Source of the DNA: Brachionus manjavacas
Lineage: Eukaryota > Rotifera > Eurotatoria > Ploima > Brachionidae
Reading direction: 5' to 3'
Assembly: GCA_019054805.1 (NCBI GenBank)
Contig: JAHQIY010000006.1
Span: 868,001 to 932,000 of the forward strand
DNA: 64,000 nucleotides
Program-made: the position numbers and the translations under genes
In this document: in pieces, positions 24,420-34,912 of the stretch
Layout: each line of letters opens with the position of its first letter
How positions within the stretch are numbered: the first letter of the stretch is position 1
The notes under the pieces: generated by a model
Seen by the model: only the letters and a program-made list of their open reading frames with translations
Told to the model about the DNA's origin: nothing
Database searches by the model: none

Positions 24420-25790
24420 TTGACATGTCTCTATATATATTTAGAGCTACACGTACATAGATTAACTGCATTTGGAACACATGTTCTAACTTCAAGTTCA
24501 GCTCTAACCAGAAATCCAATAGCAAATCATGACCAAGACACTGACAACGATGTAGAAGAAATAGTCTTGCCTCATGAAAAACCCCCTAAACGACGCGAAA
24601 AATTATATATGTTTTCTTTAAAGAATATCCAGATAAGAAATCTGCTTTAGTTACTTTAAATGAAGATTTTTTAAGAGATTGTTCATGGGCAAAACTTTCG
24701 AAAAACAAGGCTGATGACTTGTCAGTTCAATTTTATTATTGTAGCAGCGCAGGTAGATTTGTTTGTCCAGTGCGCCTCAAAATAGTCCCAGATCCGTCTT
24801 CAATGAAAGTTTCAATATATATCTCAGAAGACGATCACATCCATCCAGAACCTAAAACAGGAATTTCCACTGAAACAAAAGACATATTACGCCAATTGTA
24901 TTTTTACGAAAAAGTTATGCGTCCAGGTTGCATTCAAAAACGACTCTTTGACAAAAAAGTCAATATTATACCCAAAGTTTCACAAATCCAGACATTTCTG
25001 AAAGTACTGAAAAGCGAGACATTTCAGAACATAACTTCACTTGATGAACTTTTCGCTTGGTGTAGAGATAATGAGAGGACCCCAGATGATCCAAATGTAA
25101 TGTTTTGTCCAATGCATCAAATCGATCGGGATCGTGGTATAATAACAGCATTGCTTATATTAATAATGGCATCCGTCCAGATCAGAAAGTCTTTTCAAAA
25201 GAGCCCAATGTAACTTTAGACGACTTCAAAAGAGGTTTTGCCTGGGAGATTTTAGGACTGAAAGTTGTAAAACAAAAATTTGGCGGTAAAACTTTCTTTT
25301 TCGTTCAACGCACACCGAAGGCAACCCAAGCATCCACATCAACCCAAGCATCAATATCAACCCAAGCATCAACATCAACCCAAGCACCCACATCAACACA
25401 ACCAGAAAAGAGAAAGCGAGGAAGACCTCCAAAAAAAAATGTTAAGGAAGTAGAAAACAAGATACATGAAGTAGATAAATTCAACCCAATCGATAAAGAA
25501 CGCTGTTAGAATTATATTCAGATGCTAGATCAATGCGAGTGGAACAGCTTTCAACATTTCGTCGATACTTTCCAAGAATTACGCATTATTCGTCTAAATG
25601 AAAACAATTGGCGTTTGAGCACATGTACTAGTCCATCGTGGTTTAAACATTACATGTGCAAGCACATAATAGGAATTGCTTTTCGAGATAGATTATTTAC
25701 AGAATTTCCAAAAGAAGCCTGGACAATAGGACTTGGTCAAGTTGCGAGTGTTAGACGACCACGTAATATGTCAAAAGGATTGTGAAAATA
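24420..25790 (+). mobile_element. Mutator-like (MULE-type) transposase relic with SWIM finger and AT-hook
   Basis: Frames broken by shifts near 24612, 25130 and 25509 carry an N-terminal domain (FYYCSSAGRFVCPVRLKI, DDHIHPEP, then a segment with KRLFDKK), then directly a C-terminal part (GIRPDQKVFSKEPNVTLDDF), a low-complexity stretch of STQA units, an AT-hook (KRKRGRPPKK), and a SWIM-type zinc motif (STCTSPSWF...MCKHIIGIA). The DDE catalytic core that should lie between is absent, so the element is dead. MULE assignment rests on the N-terminal domain/SWIM layout and is moderate. The tandem 18-base units at ~25327-25400 (CAAGCATCAACATCAACC) encode the STQA repeats. Confidence 0.65.
25327..25400 (+). 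repeat. 18-bp tandem repeat, about four units, in the transposase relic
   Basis: Units close to CAAGCATCAACATCAACC repeat in frame and encode Thr-Gln-Ala-Ser-type repeats just upstream of the AT-hook. Slight unit differences show it is not a sequencing stutter. Confidence 0.8.
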
Positions 25791-25890
25791 AAGGCTTCAC
25801 ATTTTTGTTATATTTTCTTTCATTTTATTTTTTTTACTTGACAAATAATTTTATATTTCACAGAAAAAAATTTTTTTCATTGAAAAATTT

Positions 25891-26467
25891 GGGTTAGGAT
25901 TTTTTTACTCTACCCTAAATATTCTAGGTAGAATTAAAGTAACCTTTTCAGACCCAAAAAAATATTGGGTCTATAAAAGTTACTTTTATTCTACCTAGAA
26001 TATTATTCCCTAAAAAAATGCAAAAAAAAGGGTAAATCACACGGAGTAATTTTACATTACAAAAATAAAACTGAATAAATCTAAACATTTTTTTCAACAA
26101 TGTTTGCAGCTAATTAAATCAAAACTCAAATAAATTCAAAAATAACTGATGATGTTGTAACACAAAAAGGTAAAAAGGAAACATGTAAATTATACAATAA
26201 AGAGTTTGTTAGATTAAAGACACATATGACTAGAATTCATAAAAGTTACGTATAAAAACTGGTGAAATAACAACAATTAATTGACTAATTGAATAATTAA
26301 TTTGAATAAAATATTTTCTATTAAATTACATTTTTAGCATTTTTTTAGGGAATAATATTCTAGGTAGAATAAAAGTAACTTTTATAGACCCAATATTTTT
26401 TTGGGTCTGAAAAGGTTACTTTTATTCTACCTAGAATATTTAGGGTAGAGTAAAAAGGACGGCACCC
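25891..26467. mobile_element. Non-autonomous TIR transposon (MITE-like) with exact 8-bp target duplication
   Basis: Left arm 25902-26021 and right arm 26337-26456 are near-perfect inverted repeats of about 120 bp; the outermost 11 bp on each side (starting GGGT) match only partly. Flanking direct repeats AAAAATTT occupy 25883-25890 and 26468-26475. Each arm itself contains a smaller palindrome (GACCCAAAAAAATATTGGGTC). The 315-bp interior contains a plus-strand frame reading KLYNKEFVRLKTHMTRIHKS, a C2H2 finger missing one Cys. The 8-bp duplication suits hAT or Merlin-type elements; the superfamily is unassigned. Confidence 0.88.
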
Positions 26468-26689
26468 AAAAATTTGTTTATATTATATTGACAAATATAA
26501 AAACTAATTGACAAACATTTATTTTTTCAGATTGACACTAGTATAACTGACGAATTATCTAGTTTTAATTGACAAATATTTGTTTTTTTTTAATTGACAT
26601 ATATATATATATATTAATTGACATAATATCATTTAGTCTAATTTAAATACTAACATCCCAAACCAAAATATTAGCTATTTTACCAAGTT

Positions 26690-26865
26690 AGTTTATCGCT
26701 GCTGTCTGATTATCAAGGTGATCGTTCTATGATTCCAGCTCGTTTATTTCATCTCGTAGATAGTTAGAATTTTCAACTTGGTTTAGGAAATCGTATTCAG
26801 GACTTACAAGAAGCGTACCAAGAGCTCTTAAACGAAAAATATTTATTCAAAATAAAAATTTAGTT
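26690..26865 (+). pseudogene. Unrecognised coding relic
   Basis: A frame interrupted by one TAG reads LLSDYQGDRSMIPARLF, then after the stop NFQLGLGNRIQDLQEAYQE and a short tail ending at a stop near 26863. Composition is protein-like and unlike the surrounding A/T sequence, but I cannot name the family. A transposon origin is likely from context. Confidence 0.35.
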
Positions 26866-27157
26866 TTCAAAAGAAATTTAACAAGTTTAAAGTTAAAAAT
26901 GGTTTAATTTTTTGTGTTTGAATTTCAAAATGTATCTAATGTTGAAATAACATTGAAAAAGTGCGATGTTTCAAATATTTTTTCAGTTTCAAAAAAAAAA
27001 TAATTTTAGTTAGTATTGCAAACATGAAAAACTTGATTTTTTTTTATTAGTTTTGACTTTGGGTTTGTGATATGATGCTCCTTAAGATAATATTTGTAGT
27101 TTAAAAAACTATCCACGCTCTGTTTTCTATTTTTCATAATGATCGTATAATTCTATT

Positions 27158-27275
27158 TTGGCTCACCCTAATTCTATTTTGAACAAAAAAAATGGGTAAA
27201 CCAATAGTTCACAAAATCTGAGAATTTTTCGGATAATAAGTGAACTTTGGTTCACCTAACCGACTAGACCCAGTT
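27158..27275. repeat. Dispersed repeat, also at 42711-42790 (inverted)
   Basis: The segment ending CACCTAACCGACTAGAC is found as its reverse complement (GTCTAGTCGGTTAGGT) at 42713-42728. Both are followed by similar sequence with several GTTCAC/GTGAAC motifs. Short inverted GTGAAC...GTTCAC pairs suggest a small foldback element. Identity unknown. Confidence 0.6.
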
Positions 27276-27333
27276 TTTCAACAATTGAATATAAACTTTA
27301 ATCTAATGAATTATTTTTCTTTTTATTCATTTT

Positions 27334-27412
27334 TTTTTTAATTTTATATTATTTAACTTTATTTTTAGTTTTTTCACATGTTTTTATTCTAAAGGAGCAT
27401 TTGCTCGGTAAA
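27334..27412 (+). mobile_element. 3'-UTR fragment of a non-LTR retrotransposon
   Basis: Shares the block ATTCTAAAGGAGCATTTGCTCGG and preceding T-rich sequence with 45985-46070, the sequence just downstream of the RT relic at 42.9-45.8 kb. This looks like a severely 5'-truncated copy of that element's 3' end, with an A/T-rich tail. Confidence 0.6.
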
Positions 27413-27699
27413 AAATAAATAACTGAATTATTTAAAAGTTAATAAAGAATTTGCAATATTTTTTTCAAATTTCCAAAGAAAAATTAAACTCATTCTATTT
27501 CATCAAAGAGTTTAATTTCAAATATGAAAATGTTTGCAATATTAACTTAAAATTATTTTTTTTTTGAAACTTACAAAAATATTTGAAACATCGCACTTTT
27601 TCAATGTTAATTCAACATTGGATACATTCTGTATTTCAAACACAAAAAATTAAACCAAATAAAAATTAAAATATTTTTTTTCAATTTTTCAAATAAAAT

Positions 27700-28480
27700 T
27701 TAAACTCGTTCTATATCACTATGAAGTTTAATTTCAAAAACGAAAATGCTTGCAATATTAAATTTAAATTATTGTTTATTTTTAAAAATAATTTGAAATA
27801 TGAAAATAAAATCAGATTTCTTATATCTGAATTATTTTTTAAAAAATTTTTTACTATTTTTTTTAGATTTTGATTTACTTTAGAAGATCGTTGTAGAGTT
27901 AAAAACATTTAACAAAATCTAAAAAAATAGCAAAAATTTTTTTAAAAACTTATTCAGATAGAAAGAAATCTGGTTTTATTTTTAGATTGCTCAGGATCGA
28001 TAACCTATGATTCCAATTTTACATTGTGGAAAAAAAATAAAAAAAGACAAAAAAATCAGGGTGTATTGACGAAGAGACAAAAAAGTTGTTTTTTCGATTT
28101 CTAATGGCAAAATCAAATTAATTAATTTATAAAAACTACATTTTCTAGTAGATATTATGCTCTTTTCAAAAATATATTCAGTTTTGGGATGTATCTGATC
28201 AAAACATTCTTTAAGCTTTCTGTAATATTTAAATTACACCGCCAATAATTTGCAGATATCATCAAAAAATTTAAAAAAAAATCGAAAAACCCAGGAAAGT
28301 TTTAAAAATAAAAATTAATGCTAAATTTTCGTTTTTAAGGTACAAAATAGCAAAAAAACCCGACCAAAACATTTATTTATTATAAAAATGTTCCCATAGA
28401 CTAAATTTGAACAAATTTGATCGCACTTGAACAAATTTTTAAAAATAAAATAGTCTCTACTGGAATGGTTTTCTAAAAAA
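27700..28480. other. AT-rich spacer, nothing supported
   Basis: Low-complexity sequence up to the tRNA gene. The only structure I see is the partial duplicate of the neighbouring inverted-repeat arm at the start. Confidence 0.4.
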
Positions 28481-28481
28481 G

Positions 28482-28554
28482 TGCCGAAACTCGGGATCGA
28501 ACCAAGGACCTTTAGATCTTCAGTCTAACGCTCTCCCAACTGAGCTATTTCGGC
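28482..28554 (-). tRNA. tRNA-Phe (GAA), copy 4
   Basis: Reverse complement of the same 73-base gene with no differences. Downstream on the minus strand a T6 run terminates transcription. It lies 140 bp upstream of POLR1D on the opposite strand, so the two diverge. Confidence 0.97.
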
Positions 28555-28693
28555 TTTAAAGTACGCATCCAACTCAACACAAATGTGCGTACATAAAGAC
28601 AAAAAAAAAACTATTCTAAAAAATAACTAATTATTTATTAAAAAAAATTTGAAATAAAAATTTGAATTTGATTTAATTTTTTCTCATTCGAAC

Positions 28694-29014
28694 ATGAATT
28701 CTTTGAACAAAATTGAAATTGCCCAAGATGGTAGCACAAGTGATTACTCAAAAACATTTACCATAAACAATGAAGATCATACATTGGCAAACGCATTGCG
28801 CTACTTGATAATGAAGAATCCAAACGTTGTTTTTTGTGGCTATACAGTACCGCATCCAAGCGAGACCAAAGTTAACTTCAAAATTCAAACAAACCAAACA
28901 GTTACCGCTCTCGAGGTTCTGGAAAAAGGTCTTGTAGATTTGCAAGATGTTTGCAAACACGTACTGACAACATTTGACAACGCGGTGCAAGATTTCCAAC
29001 CTATGCAAGTCTAG
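28694..29014 (+). CDS. POLR1D: RNA polymerase I and III subunit RPAC2 (AC19)
   Basis: A single exon of 106 residues. It has the alpha-like small-subunit signature: FTINNEDHTLANALRYLIMK, then NVVFCGYTVPHPSE, FKIQTN, and a C-terminal helix LQDVCKHVLTTFDNAV. The protein pairs with RPAC1 to nucleate assembly of RNA polymerases I and III, as alpha subunits do in bacteria. Length is slightly shorter than human (133 aa) because of a short N-terminus. The start is the first ATG after an AT-rich leader. An AATAAA signal lies at 29061, 47 bp past the stop. LIPT2 follows 145 bp downstream on the same strand. Confidence 0.96.
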   Translation: MNSLNKIEIAQDGSTSDYSKTFTINNEDHTLANALRYLIMKNPNVVFCGYTVPHPSETKVNFKIQTNQTVTALEVLEKGLVDLQDVCKHVLTTFDNAVQDFQPMQV

Positions 29015-29158
29015 CACTTTTTGAATTTCTAGATAAAAAATAAAAAAAATTTTTTTGTTGAATAAAATTTTTAAAAAGTAATTTCTTTATTTTTTTCCAA
29101 GACCTTAAACACTTGGTACTCAATAAAAATCCTTTAAAAAAACTCTCCACTTTTTAAG

Positions 29159-29863
29159 ATGAAAAAGTTGGTCCGTGTGATAAACCTAGGGCGGTTGGAA
29201 TATAACGAGTGTCTAAAAATTCAGCAGCATATTTTGGCCGAAAATTTGAGCAGTCCAAACTCGAACAGCTTGATCCTAGTGGAACACGATCCAGTATACA
29301 CAGTTGGTCTACGCAAACAAACTTATTCACAAGAGTATTTAGAAAATCTGGCAAAATTAGGTGCTCAAGTGACAAAGACAGACCGTGGCGGTCTCATTAC
29401 ATTTCACGGACCTGGCCAACTTGTTGCCTACCCAATTTTGAATCTAAGAAACTTTGAGCCAAGCTTAAAATGGTATGTATCGCGCCTGGAAGAGATAATA
29501 ATTGATTTATGCAGCGTGAATTTTGGTCTAAAAGCCTACCGCATGTGTAACACTGGATATACAGGTGTGTGGTGTAATGATGCAAAAATAGCTGCCATTG
29601 GCATTTATGCCAAGAGGCTCGTTACTTATCATGGCTTGTCGCTGAACTGTAATGTAGATTTGAAGTGGTTTACCAAGATAGTGCCGTGTGGCATCACAGA
29701 CAAGTCAGTTAGTTCATTAAGCAAGATAATGGGACAAAATTTGGGGGTCAAGCAAATAGAGCCCATGCTTTTAAATAGTTTTGGTCGAGTGTTTAATTGT
29801 GATTTAGATGTTGTGAATGAAGAGCAAGTTCGGAACTTAATTTATAAAGTAGTGGACAAATAA
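29159..29863 (+). CDS. LIPT2: Octanoyl-[acyl-carrier protein]:protein N-octanoyltransferase (LipB family)
   Basis: A single exon of 234 residues, close to human LIPT2 (231) and E. coli LipB (213). It transfers octanoate from mitochondrial acyl-carrier protein to lipoyl domains, the first step of lipoate synthesis. Conserved blocks are visible: RGGLITFHGPGQLVAYPI at 76-93, the active-site Lys in AKIAAIG (K143), YHGLSLN at 157-163, and the catalytic Cys in PCGI (C177). No strong mitochondrial presequence is evident beyond the first residues MKKLVRV. It lies head-to-tail after POLR1D with a very short gap, so the two may share a transcription domain. Confidence 0.96.
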   Translation: MKKLVRVINLGRLEYNECLKIQQHILAENLSSPNSNSLILVEHDPVYTVGLRKQTYSQEYLENLAKLGAQVTKTDRGGLITFHGPGQLVAYPILNLRNFEPSLKWYVSRLEEIIIDLCSVNFGLKAYRMCNTGYTGVWCNDAKIAAIGIYAKRLVTYHGLSLNCNVDLKWFTKIVPCGITDKSVSSLSKIMGQNLGVKQIEPMLLNSFGRVFNCDLDVVNEEQVRNLIYKVVDK

Positions 29864-30097
29864 ACTATTCGGAAGTTGAAATATTTTATTAATTAATTTC
29901 CTATTTTGAATAAATTTAATTTTCCTGTTTTATTCGAACACTCTATTATCTATTTATGTGTTAATCTCAAATCAAGTATGTAAATATCCGAATTTTTTCA
30001 AGGTAATCAACAAGTTTAAGATAAAGATATAAGATATTAAGTTTTTTTTTTTATTTAGTGGATAAAAATAGTGTTTGAGTCGATTTTGAAAAAAAAG

Positions 30098-30170
30098 TGC
30101 CGAAACTCGGGATCGAACCAAGGACCTTTAGATCTTCAGTCTAACGCTCTCCCAACTGAGCTATTTCGGC
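30098..30170 (-). tRNA. tRNA-Phe (GAA), copy 5
   Basis: Identical again over 73 bases. It sits 235 bp past the LIPT2 stop on the opposite strand, so the POLR1D-LIPT2 pair is bracketed by two tRNA-Phe genes in the same (minus) orientation. A T8 run follows on the minus strand, two bases past the discriminator. Confidence 0.97.
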
Positions 30171-31235
30171 TTACAATACTTTTATAGTTTAAATACAAAA
30201 AATTATGATACAATGAGAAGCATTTAAAAGTTATTAGCTAAATTTTTCTAAAAATGTCACCTTCATGTTTGTCCTTTAAAAGAATTGTTGTAGTTAGAAT
30301 TAGTTTTTTTTTCATCATAATCAAGAATTTTAACTCTTTTAAGAATGGATACTAATTTAAATTTAGTTTTTTTTTTAATTTTTTCATATTAAATTAACAT
30401 TATTTCTCAGCCTTGTAAGTGATATATTAATAATGTTTTTTCACATTTTTGACCAGTAAATAAGACTTTATACTTAGTAATAGTTTTGATTATGTAAAAA
30501 GTGAAAAGATAAAATGATAAATGAATAGTTAAATAAATAAGCGGAAATAATAATTCTTTTTTAAGAAATAATTTTTTTATTTTAAGCATATTGACCTTTA
30601 AAAAATAACATAATTTTATTTAAAATTTAAATTCATTTGTTTTAATTTTAGATTGTCAAATCTTTTTTTAAAATAATTTGATTGTTTATTTTATTTGGAA
30701 AAGCCTTTTTTTTTTTCATTTCTTACCTCGTGAAAAATGATATCTTTTATTTTAATTAAAGTTCTAGGAAGTCAATTAATTTTTATTATTCTTTAAAAAA
30801 TTAATAAGACTTACTTAATTTGTAAACTTAAAACTTATTACCAGAAATTTGTTGTAATTTGTTTTTAAAACTACCACATCTAGTCTCGCTTTGAGGTTCT
30901 GCTGTAGCTTATTACTATTAGTATAACTATCTTATTGAAATTTTACTTAATTACGTAAAACAAAATTCGGATTTTTTGTAGTGATCATTTTTTTGGAAAC
31001 TGATTCTTTACGTATTTTTATACTACTACTAAAATATGTTGCTGTTAAATCCTGTAAAATATAAATTTAAAAGGAAAATTTAAGTTCAAGATCAAATTTA
31101 AAAGATAAAATAGATTAAATCAATTATCAATTGGTAAATTAATTATATTTATAATGAAGAAATACAGTATAGTACCCACATCCAAAAGATTGTATTGTAA
31201 AAGCTGATATAGTACAGTTTAAAAGTTTTATTTAA
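30171..31235. other. AT-rich spacer, nothing supported
   Basis: No coding frame or repeat I can support. A short ACTACTACTA run near 31020 may be a remnant of a CTA-type retrotransposon tail. Confidence 0.45.
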
Positions 31236-31239
31236 GTAT

Positions 31240-32115
31240 TTGGTTCATAAAAAATAGAAAATATGGGTGTGTTTCCATACTTGGAAAAAAATATCATTTT
31301 TTCCAGTAAATTCTGGTACGGTGAATTTGCCAAAATAAATTTTTGACTCAAAAAAAATTGTTTTGCATTGTTTTTATCTAAGAATTTTAATTTTTTTTTC
31401 AAATTATCTTTGTAGTGGTAGAAAGAATAACTGCGGCACGAGTGACGAGTAAAGCCGTATGGCTGTGGCAGTTCTTTGCCTACACACCATTTTCTGTTCC
31501 ATAAACCACATGTCAAGTTTTGCTTTGAATGAATTCTGGGAAACTGCTTCAACGATTCCCTTTGGTAGACAGTTCCAGTAATTGACAACCTATTAGTGAT
31601 AAAGTTGAAACGTGTTGAAACGTAAGTTTCTTTGTGTGGCCTCTTAGCTTGTAATTATTTCTTTCAGCATATCTAATTCCACTTTCCAATCTGATATATT
31701 CAATTGATTATTTTAAAAATTTGTATTAAATCGCCTCTTATTCTTCTAGTATTCACTGATGTTAGTTTAATTCTACGCAATCTCTCCTCATACTCAACGT
31801 TTCTAAAGTTTGGAATCATCTTAGTTGCTCTTCGCTGTACTTTTTCAAGTTCTTTTTTATCTTTTTCCAATAATGGATACCAAACACTAACTCAATATTC
31901 TTTAAGAGGTCTAACCAATAATGTATAAAGTAACTTATATACATTGCTATCCAAAAATTTAAATTTTTCCGAATCATTCGCAAAACTCTGTTCGCTAAAA
32001 ATCATGTCGTTATTTCTTTTACGGTTAAATTTTTTTATTAAACAATTTTTAGAAAATCTCAGGAAATAAAATTTTTTTAAACCTTCACTTGATCCATCTT
32101 TTTTTATTATTTTCA
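31240..32115 (-). mobile_element. CR1/L2-like RT fragment (C-terminal), decayed
   Basis: Minus-strand pieces in several frames: YEERLRRIKLTSVNTRRIRG and DLIQIFKI (~31700-31800), NNYKLRGHTKKLTF, NWNCLPKGIVEAVSQNSFKA and LDMWFMEQ (~31430-31580). This is the extreme C-terminus of RT, the part retained when elements are 5' truncated. Several frameshifts. Confidence 0.7.
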
Positions 32116-34530
32116 TTTATTTGTTTTTGTTTACCTATTTACTTATTTTAGTTTTTATATTTGTTAACCCAACAATAGCTTCTTCAAAATAGAAAAATAA
32201 TGCTAAGTTTTTATTCGCCTTATTTTTATTAAATTATTATTAATTATTTATTTTAGTTATTAAATTTGCCATCATAATAAAAATTAATTAGTTTAGCTCA
32301 CACATTTTTTCTTCCATTATTTTAATTTATTAAATCATGCCAAGTGGATTAAAAATTTTTCAATTTTAACTTCGTTAAAAACATTATTTTTTATTTTGAA
32401 GAATGTTATTCATTTTCTTTTTTAATTTTGTACAAATATTTTACAACAAAAAAAATTCTTAACCCTTGGATAAATTTTTTTTAGTCAAGTAGAAAACTAA
32501 ATAAGCCACAGTTTGTTTATCTGGATATCTTGTGGCTGCAAAGCTTTCAAAAAGCAAGATATTTTATCAATCCAAATGTTAGAGCAGTTATATAATTGTA
32601 TTAAGAAGTTCAAATTTAAGCCTAATTAAAAAAATATATTTCTTTTTCAGAACAAATCGAACCTTTTTTCAACTAAATAGACTTAGAAAGCAATTTGGAA
32701 TATCAGTAAGAAACAAAGAGAAAAGTGAAAATTAAAAAAACGTGTTCACTTCTAAGGATAAAATATGGCTAAGTATATTTAAAATCATAAAATAGAAAAT
32801 CTTTTGCAACAGTGGTCTAACTCTTGTTATCTGAATTTTTCTATTTAGATATGGCCAATTAAGCAATGATAGTGCTGGTCGATTGAACTTTGTTTAAAGT
32901 CTCGGTTAGTTTAAGAAAAAAATAAGGTTAGGATACCGCGGCTGTGGTCAAATAGAGCCTTAAATACGAAACGCAAACAGAGGAACGTTTAATTGCAATT
33001 TGTTAATTAGACTTGTAAACCTATCATTTGTCCAAAAGAGAATAAATGCTTAGGAAAACAATTTAGTATAGAAAAATAAGCAAAAATCACATATGATAAT
33101 AAAACAAGATACTAATCTCTTCTATTTGGAGAACACAAAAATCAGGAAAATCAAACAAAAAATAAAGTTTGTTTTATAACATGGTCAAATATGTCCCAAG
33201 CATATTTGTTCATTATTTTATTAAGTATAGATAGGCTAAAATTGGGCCTTAATTTGAAAAAATTTGTTTCAATTCAGGGCTGTTTTTGTCTTAACTTAAT
33301 CTTAGTGTATTAGTGAGAATTTCGAGTATTCGTTCTCTCGTGAGTATATTTTTCTAAGCCAGCTCCTTTATTTGATTATAAGCACAAACCAAGCCCTTAT
33401 AATAAGTTTAAATAACTTTTTAATTTTATCTAATTTTGATAAAAAATATAATCTAATTTTTTTAATCCTTTATACAGATAATTAGGGTGCATGTATTGTC
33501 CTATTTTGTCATCGCTGCACCAACAAGTTTTAAATTTGTTCAAAATTGAACTAGATTTATTTTTAAATAATTGATAATTAAAAAAAAAACATATTTTTTT
33601 GATTTAAACATCGTGTTGATACTTTTTACAAGGACATTGTTTTTGATTTATTAAACTGATGGTTAATATTTTTATTTTAATGAGTCACTTTTATTTTTCA
33701 AGATCATTATTCTTCTAATCTATAAGCCACAATTTAAAATAGTTTATACATTTTTTAATTCAATTTAAATTTGAAGACTTGAAAAAAATAAATTTTTTTT
33801 TAGAGAATAGATAGAAGATTGATACGAACAGCAGTTAGAAAGATTTTTTTTGATGTTTATGCTTGGAATTTTCAAAATTTTCGATTTATTTTTTAATTTT
33901 TAAAGCATTTTGCTTTACTTTAATTTTTTGTTGCTTCAAACTCCATCGCCGCGTTAATATTAACATATTTAGTAAGTAAATTAAAAATTAACTAAAAGAA
34001 TTTAAAAAAAAACAATCAAGTTTTTACAAGTTATTTTTTTTTCAAATTTTTTAGAACTAGTTTTCGAGATTAGAAAACAAGGTTAAGAATTTTATCTTTT
34101 TTTACTAGAATTTCGATACTAAACTTTGTTGCCATCAAAATATGATGTATTTTTAGAATAAAATCAAACATGAAAAATGTTTAGTTAAATTCAATTTATT
34201 TTAAATTATTTACGAAATTATTAAAGAATGTTTAAATGTTATCGTTTATTTTATTTTAAGCTAAGAAATGAGTGTCGCCCTGTATTAGATTTTTATTGAA
34301 TTTGTTTTTTTTTAATTTTGAATAATTTTTATAGATAAAAATTATTTAAATTAAACAAAATTTTTAAACAAAAAATATCGGCATGTAGGTGAAAAATAAG
34401 ATAGAAATCAATAAGAACAAAAAATTCAAGTGGGCTTTATTGTAAGTTCATATTGAGTCCAAACAACATCATGGTCAAACAAAAATTAGTTCTCTGGCAT
34501 TTTCAATGGTGAAATTTGTAAATTCAACCA
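32116..34530. other. Long AT-rich intergenic stretch, nothing supported
   Basis: About 2.4 kb of low-complexity sequence. I see no persuasive coding frame, tRNA or paired repeat. It may contain unrecognisable transposon debris. Confidence 0.45.
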
Positions 34531-34912
34531 CAGTCGAAGCTCTTTTATCTGGAATGCTCGGGACCTAAAAAAACAACTACGGATTAAATTTTACGAATAA
34601 ATTTTATCCGTAATTTGAGTTTTGGATAATTTTTACGATTAGGAGAGTAAAAGAATTGAAATTTTAAAACTTTATTATTAAACTAACTTTTTTACAAACT
34701 ATTTATCTTAAATATTAAAAAAGTATTAATTTATTGAAATCTTCCAACAAACTTATATAAAATAGTGGAGAAATTTTTAATATTTACAAAAAATGTTTAA
34801 GATCAAATCTATAAAATTTTTTACAAGTTCTTTCGCTTTATTAAGTAACATTTTGTCACATACAGGCAAGTTTTTAAAGCGTTTAATTTTACGGATAAAA
34901 GAGTTTCGACTG
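34531..34912. mobile_element. pogo/Tigger-like miniature element (382 bp)
   Basis: The termini are CAGTCGAAGCTCTTTTATC (34531-34549) and its near-exact complement (GATAAAAGAGTTTCGACTG, 34894-34912). The left end continues with GGAATGCTCGGGACC, wording typical of pogo/Tigger ends. The right side is followed by TA, the expected target dinucleotide; the left side has CA, one change from TA. There is no transposase frame inside. Confidence 0.82.

Larger units (their letters stand above)
26901..27656. repeat. Long inverted repeat, arms about 125 bp
   Basis: Left arm 26901-27025 and right arm 27530-27656 are reverse complements at roughly 90% or better, with a shared core AAAAAGTGCGATGTTTCAAA. A further partial direct copy of the inner right-arm sequence follows at about 27690-27775. 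Between the arms lie a dispersed repeat (27158-27275) and a retrotransposon 3'-end fragment (27334-27412). No obvious target duplication at the outer edges. Confidence 0.8.
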
